A DNA stretch of 64,000 nucleotides from Solenopsis invicta (Eukaryota > Arthropoda > Insecta > Hymenoptera > Formicidae): NCBI RefSeq assembly GCF_016802725.1, contig NC_052667.1, forward strand, positions 24,388,346 through 24,452,345, given 5' to 3'. The translations under genes and the position numbers were made by a program. The notes beneath the pieces are model-generated. The model made no database searches, had not been told where the DNA came from, and saw only the letters and a program-made list of their open reading frames with translations. Positions 36,239-47,297 of this stretch are shown in pieces. The stretch's first letter is position 1; each line of letters opens with the position of its first letter.

Positions 36239-37840
36239 TGAGTCAGAAATCAATTTTTTTATTATATTTTATGTCTTGTAAATGTCCTGCGCAGGATCAT
36301 TATTTTTTTATTTTTTTATTATTGCACTATGATTTTCTGTCATATCTGTAAAGTATAGCCATAAATTTTTATAAAAAAGGTTGTAACATTTTTTTAGTAA
36401 AACTTATTTTTAATTTCGCGATTTTTCAAAAATATGTTACAATTAAAATCTTACAAAGTCAGGATATTTCGATGTTCTATATTCTATATCGTTTAAAGTA
36501 TGTTCAGTTCAATAATATTTTTGACTTTAGAAACTATAAATACAGCAGCAGTTTAAACTTGCTGGAGTTATTTTAACCATTATGAAATTTTCAAAAAGTG
36601 TAACTACAAAAATCTAATGGATTTTTAAAATATTAATTCCTAAGCATAAATTTTTGTTTATATTATATACAGTCTTGGCCAAAAATATTAGGCATCTTAT
36701 ATTTTTTTAAATGTTTTTAACTGAAAGGGTTTAAGCAGAAATTAAAATGGGAATTATTTTTTGTTTCAAGAATCCTTTTTAAACTCATTTTTAATGCCAG
36801 TAATCAATAAGAAATAATATAGATAAAAGAATTTCAGATAAACGAAAAAGTATAGGAACCTATTAATTAAAGCTATATTCTGCAAAAAAATTATCATATT
36901 TATACAAACAGATATATAAAAAGATATTTTTGAAGTGATTGACCAGGTTGATTGAATACGTTGATGAAAATTTCGAAGACGCACTACTTTTTCAGTTTTT
37001 TTTATTAAGATCCTCAGATTCTGATCTGTTTTTCTGTTGTTGTTTGATTTTTTTTGTTCTCGTGTTGTCGTTTGATCTTTCTGTAGAGTATATCGGATGA
37101 TATCTTTTCGAAGAATTGTAATAAGTCTTTCGTTCTCGAAGTACCAAGTTATTCTTGCTGGTTAACTATTTAGATTTAGAAGTATGCCCAAGCAAAACAC
37201 CGAGCCACAATAATGTCAAAATAACATCAAAGTAATTGAACAAAAAATTACTTTCATTTTACATTCAACAGTCATTTTACAGTTACTTTGACGTTATTTT
37301 GACGTTGTGATGACTCTCTGTTCTGTTTGGATACATTTGGTCTGACATACAAAAATTTGTCGTAAAAATTGCAACTCATAAGTAAATATATATTACAACA
37401 TTATTTTATTATAAAATAATATTTTAGGAAAATATGCATTTTTGTAGTTTATATTAAGAAAGGAATTTTGGAGAAAATTTTATGACACATGACTAGTTCT
37501 AGGTAACATATTTTTAGTTAGAAAACAATTTTAAGGCATTAATTAAGTGTCTGCTTTTGGACGTTAAATGATAAATTCTGTGATTAATAGTATTTAGGTT
37601 TTAGTAATTAATAGTATTTAGGTTTCTTAGAAATAATATAATATGCAATTAAATAAAAATATGTTAAACATATAAATTACATTATCCGTTACGAAATCCG
37701 TTTTCTTTTTTTTTGATTATTATGATGTGAGCAAACGTGTTTATAGCGTAACTTTATTAATTCGTAAAGAGCACGAATCCTTTACAGATTTCGGAGAACT
37801 CACTACTTTCTCGATCCTTTTTATTAGGAACAGTTTTACA
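36239..37840. other. Intergenic, 3' side of tetraspanin E
   Basis: AT-rich; contains the Tc1-like end. The last 250 bases align with the 3' flanks of D, C and A. No gene seen. Confidence 0.5.
36670..36694 (+). repeat. Solitary Tc1-like terminal sequence
   Basis: CAGTCTTGGCCAAAAATATT following TA resembles the end of a Tc1-type transposon. No matching opposite end is visible within the next several hundred bases. Confidence 0.4.
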
Positions 37841-39634
37841 CTATATTTTGGTATCTTGTTTTTTGATCCTCGTGTAGAGCGTAAAAGAGAATACCATTCC
37901 CAAAACCTGCAATAATTCAAAACCATTATATGACCTAAAGTGATATTATTTATGAAATAATAAGGGATAGAAGAAAGGAAAAGAAGAAAATACTTGGGCT
38001 CGGCTAATTATATAGTCGAGGCTTTAATTTTAATTGAAGTTAGTGCCACAAAAAATGCAAATTGAACTCTTACCATGATACATGTAAATATAGAAGTAAT
38101 ACCATTCATAACATTTGTAAACTGCTGTAATGAGCTTTGTAGTTCGTTTATGCAACCGCTCGCATAAACTTTGGAAAGAATTTTGATGTGCCATTCAGCG
38201 TTGCAGTTTGATTGCTACGGACATGTTAGATAATCATGAGAAAGGGTTACAAGATTCGGTTTTTTAGCTTAGGTACAAAAATTTGGATTATTTTTATTTT
38301 TGTACATCTAATAACAATAACATTGCTCCGCAACATTTGATAGTGTTGAGAATTGAATTCAATACTCGATGACGGGCTGCGGTTTTCTAAGTATTATTAT
38401 TGCTGATAATAACTTCAAAGATAATTGAAATGTACAAAAGAAATTGCATTTTAATGAGTGTAATATCTAATGATTATATTTTAACTGATCTAATTTACAC
38501 TTTAATGATCATGTCAGTAGTCTCACTAGTATTCATTAAATTTTATTTGTTTTTAAATTACGGAGATGGAGAATATCTTTTACATAAATTTCGTGTTTAT
38601 GATAAACTCGTATTAAATTTGCGGATATGTAAATTTATGAAATATTTAATTCAAGTACTTTTCTGTATGTATCCAGAAATTTATTTTAAGTAAATATTAT
38701 TAGTTTTAAGTAAACGATGAGTGCATTTACGCCTACTATCAAGAAAATATTGTGCGATATAATATTGTAATATTTATATTGTTGTAAAAACGTAACAACT
38801 TATTTAAAAGAAGGAAACTAAAAATTAGGTAAATGATATTTTTCTTTGTCTAGATCGAGTAACTCGCTTAGATCGCGAATAATAATTTGAGTTGCAATTG
38901 CAAGTTTCTAAAATGTTCTCTAAAAAATTGTCATTGGACCCATCGAGAAAAATTTCATTTTGAGCAAAAACTAAAATCAGAATCTCATATTTCAATTAAT
39001 GGACTTAGATAAAAGTGAACGTTATTAAGCAACGAAGAAACGTTTATAAACATTACACATGTTTTTATTACGATATGTGCATAGCAAATTACTGTTATTA
39101 CTGTGCGGTAGTTTGATAAACTATTTTATGTAACCGCATGAAACATAACTGATTTTTACCTGGTCTAGTTTACAACAGCTGTCTGGTACTGTAAGACCAT
39201 GTGCTTTCCAGTCCTCCCAGCTATCAATTCCACAACAGTGGTACTAAAAATGAGAATTAAATTAGCTTTGGGACACTCTAAATAATAATTAAATTTGAGA
39301 AGGATAAAACGAGTTCCGGGTCATGCCTCTTTTGATCTTTATATAAATTAACTTTTATTTGCGTAACGGGAATTATTTACCATTGACTGCGTGATGTTCC
39401 AGAAACTGCGAATAAATTTCTTATCATAGTAAAATTGCAGCGAATTTTCCATTATTATTTTGAAAAACTTTATTACTTTTTTGTAGGAATTGTACTGCTG
39501 GACACCGCCGATTACAATCACTAACAATAGAAATACGAATATAACGTACTGAAAAAAATGGTTCTTATTAATCAGTCACGTTGCAAGAAAATCGATACTC
39601 TTTATCATAATAAGTGACTTAACTAATTAAAAAA

Positions 39635-39666
<32 letters not shown>

Positions 39667-40268
39667 CAATAGAAAAGTTCTAATTAAGGAAAGATGTAGT
39701 TTCTCAGTATTTCTAAAAAGTGTTCCAATCCGTGATAAAAATTCTGAGAAAATTATTAAAGTCTGCCATAGTATTTTCTTTAAAAATTTTAAGAGATTCA
39801 TGAGTTATCTCGGTATCATAATCTATCGTCAACATTCATGAACATTGTGTTTCATCGCCGTGAGAATAAATTTGATATTGAGTTGTTCTTCGGAGAAAAA
39901 TTTTCACTAGGGTACTTACTATCAGGAGCATACTCTTAATTTTCCGTAAGGCAGCAACGATTCCAAAGATGGCGATAGATATCATGATGATTCCGATCAT
40001 CAGTAGGACGATAAACGCAACAGCTAACTGATCGTTTCCCATTTCTCCTATCCATGAAGACTTGCCAACTACACCCCACACGATTACAATAGTTATAATA
40101 GTTATGCTAGTTCCGACAATCTAGAGCATAAATAAATTGTAAATTTAATTAGATATATTATTACACAAGTATATTATATCTTCAGCAAAATGCGAGACTA
40201 GAACTTACGAGGATGACGAGATTTATGGCGAACAGAAGATATTTTATGAAACGTTCGCAGCCATTCAT
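37841..40268 (-). CDS. Tetraspanin E, complete six-exon gene
   Basis: Exons 40268-40209, 40120-39920, 39548-39381, 39243-39160, 38214-38074, 37906-37841; all phase 0 and GT-AG, 239 aa. Exon 1 is MNGCERFIKYLLFAINLVIL. Exon 2 is three codons longer than in C and D (LLI before the donor). CCGIDSWEDW (Cys146/147), PDSCC (Cys166/167), Cys175 and Cys192 (SGC, where the others have EGC) form the loop core. The tail is basic (TRIKKQDTKI) and ends at TAG. It is close to pseudogene B in exons 1-2 and upstream flank. A short plus-strand frame of about 97 codons inside intron 4 is not conserved in the paralogues and was not called. Confidence 0.9.
39629..39665. repeat. Poly-A and TA tract
   Basis: About 22 A followed by (TA)n in intron 2 of tetraspanin E; it may mark a polymorphic site. 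Confidence 0.85.
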
Positions 40269-40479
40269 TTTTGTACAGTATTCTGTTCTCTTTTACCTGC
40301 AAAACTCTAATACAGAACAACAGAAATAAAAAAAAATGCTAATAAATTGAATAACAAAATGAGAAAATTTGAAAAACAAATGCACGATAGCTCGCAAATA
40401 TTTGTCGCTTTTTCTTAACGATTAACGGCATTATTGTTGCTATTTTGTATGACAAAATGAGAATTTGAAACACGTTTTT

Positions 40480-40740
40480 ATAAACGACTTACATCCAGTT
40501 CACAACCGCGCTTTACAATCACAACTATACGTTTACAATTATAAAATAGTCTTTAAAAACATTAATGCGAAACAGGGCTGTAAATTTCTAATTACATAGA
40601 GTTAGAAACTTTCTTCATTTATTAATCATCGTTGAGTTGGATCTCACTGAATATAAATTAAATTAATACATTAGTTAATAAAGTTTTCATTGTTTTCGTT
40701 TTCATTTACTTTACAGTTTGATATCATTTGACGAACTTGG
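40480..40740 (-). promoter_or_regulatory. Conserved upstream block of tetraspanin E
   Basis: A block 210-470 bases upstream of the start is shared with D (50700-50950), B (56340-56600) and, more weakly, F and G. It includes TTCACAACCG, GCTTTACAATCACAACT, GGGCTGTAAATTT and TTTCTTCATTTATTAATCA. Conservation could reflect promoter function or simply recent duplication. Confidence 0.4.
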
Positions 40741-42316
40741 GCGTAGGTTAACTTATTTCCTGAAGGCGATGCTGGACTGACGGTGAAACTCACTCGACGT
40801 CGGTATTTCAGATTATTGCAGATTTTTCTTCTACGAACTCGGGTCGCGCGTGAGGCAAAGAGTAAGGGGAATAGGTTAGCGCTCTTTGTCAAACGCACTC
40901 ATCTTTCCTTGTTTTTTTTTACTTTAGCGCCTCTAATGCAGGATTTCTGAATTACCATGAACGCAATTTATGCTCTTTGCATCAATATATGTGAAAATTA
41001 CATAAACAAATTTTATTCAGGCCTTTCTCTTATATTAGAACTTCTAGGATCATTCTGCAAACGTCGTATTGTTCTTTCATTTTTTCTACTCGCCGTAAAC
41101 TACTTATTTTATACATACCAAGTCTAAAACTTTTATATGAGGCACATGTTGTCACGAGTTGGCTGCAAATTCCGATAATTAAACTATAATTTTTTAATCA
41201 ACTTTCGTTTTTTGTATTGAATTATAGTTTCCGGCAAATATTTTTGTCACTACTTTAATTGTGTAAAAGGATTTTGAGATCAATAAAGCTTATTAAGAGG
41301 GCGTAGCTACTGCTGCTTTTCCCTCCTCACCGCGCCGCGCCGACAGCCGCGGCTGCCTACGTCTCGGCGACTGGCGGGCGGTCCTTATGCGCGGTGATAC
41401 GCGCTTATTCGCAGACTTTATTAATTTTTTTTTTTGTTAACTATGGCAAATATTAAAAAATGGTAAAGGACTTTTCTGCTCAGTTTTACTTGATCTATCA
41501 ATCCACGAAACCACGGGCGGTAGTTACCTGACACCCTGTATATGTTGTCCAGCATCGCCTTAATGAATTATATGATATTTAATTGCACTTCCATGTCGGC
41601 GTATCTAGAATTTTTTCGAATGGTGAAAGGGGTTTTTTTCAATTCTGTTATTATCTAGACAATAAGTTTTTACGTTAATGAAGTGGTTTTTTTAAATATT
41701 TTAGAATATAAAAGTTTCCTCATATTCCTAATTTTTCATGGAAAGACGTTAGTTTTTTGAATCATATTCTAACAATTATATTTTTTTGAAATACAGAGAA
41801 CAAAGTTATTAAAAATGAAATATGTAGTTCTTTAAAATTGTTATTGTTATTATTATTACATACAAAATATTCATGATCATTTTCCTAGGAGAAGAAATTC
41901 TGAGAAAAGAACGTAGCACGGTCTTTTATATAAATTGCTAAATGTGATTAAAAATATTATATTGAAGTTAAGTAAAAAGATAAGGAGAAATAAAGTAAAG
42001 ATGTCTATTCAATAAAATAAAAATGGAGAAAAATATCAATTAGATCGACATCGATTAAATGTCAAAAACATTTACAATTTTTGATAGATGTGATAAATAA
42101 ACCGCGATACAAAATTTAAAAGTTATACGAAAAGCTAATTTAATTAAAAATTGCACTAAGAAATTAAATTAGGTAAAATTAAAAGTGTTTTTTTAAAAGT
42201 ATTATCTATATTAATTGTTTTAACTAAATGTTTTTTGGTATGACTTTTCCGTTCTTTCAGTCCATTAAACGACACCCGAGAAATAATTAAATTGGAGCGC
42301 TTTATATCACTCGTGG

Positions 42317-42369
42317 CACTCCGTAGCACTTCATAGCATTCCGTAGCTCTCCGTAGCATTTCATAGCAC
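42317..42369. repeat. 10-bp tandem repeat array 1
   Basis: Five or more units of the type ATTCCGTAGC/ACTTCATAGC in phase. A 71-codon minus-strand frame (42156-42371) is a by-product. Confidence 0.85.
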
Positions 42370-42495
42370 AAGTGCCATATTCTTTATTACAGAATCTAAT
42401 AGCTGTTCTCAAGAACTGTTTAAATCACTATAATAAAGTTATTAGTAAATTTTTTTCTTAATTACTTTCCAAGTTATAACGTTTAACTCCGTAAA

Positions 42496-42567
42496 ATTCG
42501 TAGCACTCCATAGCATGCCGTAGTATTCTGTAGTACTCTGTAGCATTTGTAGCACTCCGTAATATTC
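42496..42567. repeat. 10-bp tandem repeat array 2
   Basis: Seven degenerate units (ACTCCATAGC, ATGCCGTAGT, ATTCTGTAGT and so on), two of them 9 bp. The sequence after each array is also alike. Confidence 0.82.
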
Positions 42568-44039
42568 ATGACTATTTTCCTAGAAAAAAAATTTAAAAAA
42601 AATTTAAAAAAACGTTTAAAAAACAGCTTTATTTATAAAAAACATTGATAAGTGTAATTAAAAGTTACTCTAATTAAAAATTATATTAAATTAAAGTAAA
42701 AAGACAAGGAGGAATAAAGCAAAGATGACCATTTTATAAAATTTACAAAATTAAAGAATTATGTGACAATTTTTTTATATATTAATATGATTTAATATAT
42801 TGTATCTTTAGTAATGTCTCTGTGAATCGACATATAACTCATTCTACAATAGTCGTAACATAAAACAGTAAAATTTTGTAAGGCGTGTTTGTGCAAGTTT
42901 ATAAGCCAATGAATAACTTTCATTTCTTACGTTACAATCTTACATTTATGGTAATACATAATAATAAATTCAATTTAAGAATGTTACTACTTTATTACCT
43001 ACATTTGGAATTCTAATAACGGCAAGTCTTTTTAAAATTTTTGTTATTATTAAAATTTTTGTTAATGATACAATGCTATTGTTTACTACTTAGGTATTAT
43101 TTTTTAAAATTATACGTGTTATTATTTGTGTACATACAATACAACAGTTATGTTTTGAGGAAATATATATGTATTCTCTAAATAATGGCAAACCATACTG
43201 AATTGTGTGCGCAGACCGACAGCATAGCATTATATTGACTGAAGAATTTTAATGGATATTTTATCACAGGTCCTTTTTTTTCTTCCAGCTTCTTATTAAA
43301 TGTCTCAACAGTCTCAATGCCTCCGCATCTCGTGACTCGATTTTAACAAATCCTTTATAGGATCTAACATGGATTCTAAAGTGACTTTATTCACGTCATT
43401 TGTATTTGCCAATCTGATCTATATTTTTTTATGGCATTTTTTGTTATTATATTACGTTCAATTATGGTTATTGCTCGTCTTTGACAGAATGTGTTTAACG
43501 TCGTAAATTGCTCATCAAATGCGTTTGACGTCGAATTATCCAGTCACATAACAGTTGCTAATGATCAGAAAGAACAATAAATCTGAATAGACTAATTATA
43601 AATTAAAGAGATTAGAATATAAATTAATGAACATTTTACAGTTGCAAAAAATTACCTCTACATTTTCTAAAACTTTAATTAATACATACAAGTATTTAAA
43701 AAAATTTTTTTACATTTAATTAACGTAATTTTATTTAAAATAATAAATGTCGCTTGTATTTACAGAGTAATCAAACACAACAAACCCAAAATTATTGAGC
43801 CTCACATATAACATTCAGATATAATAATAATTTATTTTACTATATAACGTCACTAGAAATGGAACTAAGATAGTTTTATAAGATGTTTCTTAAGTTTGTC
43901 GTAATTTAAACTATGATAAAATTTTTAAAATAATATGCACACAATTTGATTGATGGTTTATTATTAACTCACGAGCATCTGTTGTGTCCAAACTGCTGAT
44001 GTATAACGAAAACCATACTTTCTTTAGTGGGGTAAACTA

Positions 44040-45360
44040 CGAGGTGTGTTCAAAAAGTATCGCGAATTTTGAATTTTCGCGGGTTACGTATATTCGAATT
44101 TCGATCTTTTTGTGGCGTTATGTTGTTATTCATGTCTCTCACTTATGCCGACAAGCTCGGCCATTTTGAATGTTCACTTAATTGTTGACAGCTGCTTTGC
44201 TTGCACGTGTTTTGGATCGTCTTCGATTTTTACCTATTCAAAAAAATGGATCAAAGAACCTGTATCAAATTTTGTGTGAAAAACGAAATTAAGTGCGCGG
44301 ATGCATTCCGAATGTTGACTGTGGCATACGGAGAAGCTACCTTGGACCGAAGCAACGTTTATCGGTGGTACAAAATGTTCTCAGAAGGCCGAGAAGATGT
44401 GAGCGACGAAGAGCGTGCCGGACGCCCGAGCACTTCAACAACAGACGAAAAAATTAATGAAGTGGAGAAAATGGTATTGGCCAATCGTCGAATCACCGTT
44501 AGAGAAGTTGCTGAGGACCTAAACATATCGATTGGCTCGTGCCATTCGATTTTTATCAATGATTTGGGCATGAGACGGGTCGCCGCGAAATTCGTACCAA
44601 AATTGCTCAATTGCGACCAAAAACAGCATCGCATGAACATTGCTAATGAGATGTTGGACTCTGTTCGCGACGACCCAAATTTGCTCCAGAGGGTCATAAC
44701 TGGTGACGAATCGTGGGTTTATGGTTATGACGTGGAAACCAAAGCTCAATCATCTCAATGGAAGCTGCCGCACGAACCAAGACCGAAAAAAGCGCGCCAA
44801 GTTCGGTCGAATGTGAAAGTTTTGCTGACAGTTTTCTTCGATTGCAGGGGCGTGGTGCATCATGAGTTCTTGCCACAGGGTAGAACGGTCAATAAGGAAT
44901 ATTACCTGCAAGTTATGCGCAATTTGCGCGAAGCAATCCGCCAGAAACGCCCGGATTTGTGGAAGAACAAAAATTGGCTTTTGCACCACGATAACGCCCC
45001 TGCTCACACATCGTTGCTTGTGCGCGACTTTTTGGCCAAAAACAACACACTAATGATGCCGCAGCCACCGTATTCCCCAGATCTGGCCCCCTGTGACTTT
45101 TTCTTGTTCCCTAAACTGAAGAGGCCCATGAAAGGACGACGTTACGCTACGCTTGACGAGATAAAGACGGCATCGAAGGAGGAGCTGAACAAGATAAAAA
45201 AAAAGATTTTTTGAAGTGCTTCGAAAATTGGAAAAACCGTTGGCACAAGTGTATAATATCTCATGGGGATTACTTTGAAGGGGACAAAATAGATATTCAT
45301 GAATAAATAAATAATTTTTGAAAAAACACAAAATTCGCGATACTTTTTGAACACACCTCG
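44040..45360 (+). mobile_element. Mariner-family DNA transposon, full length
   Basis: The 1321-bp element is bounded by perfect 32-bp terminal inverted repeats beginning CGAGGTGTGTTCAAAAAGTA and flanked by TA dinucleotides (44038-44039 and 45361-45362), the Tc1/mariner target duplication. It contains one transposase frame with a single frameshift. Perfect repeats imply recent insertion. The 16 or so bases on each side are also alike (TTAGTGGGGTAAACTA and TTTAGAGGAGTAAACTA), probably a short direct repeat that was present before insertion. Confidence 0.95.
44246..45306 (+). pseudogene. Mariner transposase (D,D34D), one frameshift near the 3' end
   Basis: The frame is open from upstream; the ATG at 44246 (MDQRTCIKFC) fits the family start better than one 45 bases earlier. 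The N-terminal helix-turn-helix DNA-binding half covers about residues 1-115. Catalytic residues are Asp154 (TGDESW), Asp249 (HHDNAPAH) and Asp284 (PDLAPCDFF), with 34 residues between the last two, the mariner signature. A 9-A run at 45196-45204 carries a net -1 (or +2) shift, so the frame stops at 45214. The expected C-terminal part is readable in another frame to TAA at 45304-45306, making about 353 codons. The catalytic core is complete, but the C-terminal ~30 residues are replaced, so activity is doubtful. Confidence 0.92.
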
Positions 45361-47297
45361 TATTTAGAGGAGTAAACTATTACTATTTGTGCGTGCATAT
45401 TACATTCACTGCGTATGCACGGCACCAAAGGAGCGTTCCACATAACGCTCCCAACACTCTTATAATTATTATTTCTTAGTCATTCATCACATTAGTATGT
45501 AATTAAATAAACGATGCTTGCGTGTATTGGAAGCGTTAAGTGAAACGCGACCTAAATTGCTTTACGTGGACATTGATATTATGAAAATTAAATTCATGCG
45601 CTAATTTAATTTTACAAAACGCGTTTCCGCAAATTCTTCTCCTACTTAATTCATTATAAAACAGGTGAAAGCGTGCTTACCTGATTGATTTCAATTTTAT
45701 TCTAAATATTCTATTTTATTACATTCAACATTGTTTTAAATATGAAATTTTCTTTTGTATAAACTGTAGTATAAATCATTTTTGTTTAACCTTTATAGTA
45801 AGCCACTATGACAACTGAATATGCACATTTACCAGAAAGCATAATTTATAAAATGTAATTTTTACGTTTCTATACACTTAAGGAATTGAAAATCTTTATA
45901 ATGATTTTTAAAATGTATTTGTATTAGAACAGAAACGTTTAATCCAACATTCTTTGAATAGACATTTCAATTTATGAGAAATGTTTCTAAAACATATAAA
46001 AAGTTATGGACAAACGTTTATAAAATGTTTTGGAAACGTGTATATGTCTGGATTAATATTGCAAAATACATTTCTGATTTATTTCTTTCTCATCAAGAAA
46101 ATACGAATGAAAATAATAAACTACTTAGTGGTACTTTAGTTCCAATTTTATATTACACCTAGTTAATATAAGTTTTTATTAAAATATTAGAGTTAATTTA
46201 ATTTATTTTATTTTATTGTTAAAAAATTCTATTTATGAGGATGGTGAAATAAGTGAAAATAATATTCGTTACTTCAATTATTTATCAAAATAAAATATAT
46301 CTTTCATTTAGAATATATGCAATTAAACAATAAACAATTTTTAACTTTTAGACATTGGACCTTAATATGCTAATAAATATAATAAAACTTTAATCAAAAA
46401 CAAAATTTTAATACAATATAATGTTGTACATATAATATTATAAGCAAATAAATATTAAATATACGTTTTAATTTAAAAAAGTTTATAATGATTCAGTTTG
46501 ATCGATTAAGAGTAAGTAATTATTGAAAGGGATGTACAAACTCACATTTATATATGTACACATATTATATTTATTACGGCACAAAATATAAAATATATAC
46601 ATATATGATACGCGAACATACTGGTCCAGCAGTATTAAATAAGAAAATGTTAGCAGTTTATTAATGGGTTGGCATTATATTCGATTATATTTTGATTATA
46701 GATCTGTAGTCATCTGTTAAATCAGTTTGCGGAAGATCTGTTAACAAACCTTGCTAATCTTATATCAACATATTGGTGGCAGAAATCGAGTAGGAGCTGC
46801 ATAATTTCTAAATAATCCTGAATAATTTCTGCTAACAATCTGCTGGTATTCTATGCTTACAATTAGTTATATTTTAACGTTTGTTTTACCGACATCATTA
46901 GCTATTTCAGACTGTGTGTAATATGTTGTCCTTCTGCTATGAAAAATCATTAGCATGATCTGAAGAAAATCAGTCTCTGCAGGCTTTGCTATCTGGGAAT
47001 GCAATATAATGCAATATACAATTAAAATATTGTAAATATATATATATATAATATTAAAATGTAAATATTATCATGACGCATAATACTATGTGTGTTATTA
47101 AGTAGCGAAACTTGCGGAATAATCGGATAGAAATCCGTTTTTCTTTTTAATTATCACGATATGATCAATCGTGTTTATGACGACAAATAATTTTATTGAT
47201 TGGTAAAGTTGCACGAATTCTCTAAAGACTTCGGAGACCCACTACTTCCCCGACCCGTTTTATTAGAAACAGCTTTAGACTATATTTTGTTATCCTG
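45361..47297. other. Intergenic between mariner and tetraspanin D
   Basis: From about 46070 it is the 3' flank of unit D. The ~260-base block 46725-46990 recurs at 51820-52080 and 57185-57450. A 62-codon frame at 45974-46162 is not preserved in the homologous flank. Confidence 0.5.

Larger units (their letters stand above)
40741..44039. other. Intergenic between tetraspanin E and the mariner
   Basis: Flank of E, homologous to 56600-57180. It contains a GC-rich island at 41290-41540 ending near ACACCCTGTATA, and the two 10-bp repeat arrays. No supported gene. Confidence 0.5.

Noticed and set aside
38400..38693. 97-codon plus-strand frame, hydrophobic
   Set aside because: It lies in intron 4 of tetraspanin E; the homologous intron in gene A (about 62280-62530) does not keep the frame.
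42156..42371. 71-codon minus-strand frame with CYEMLRRATECYEV pattern
   Set aside because: Created by the 10-bp tandem repeat; no homologue known.
44359..45354. Several 60-112-codon frames inside the mariner on the minus strand and in other plus frames
   Set aside because: Shadows of the transposase frame.
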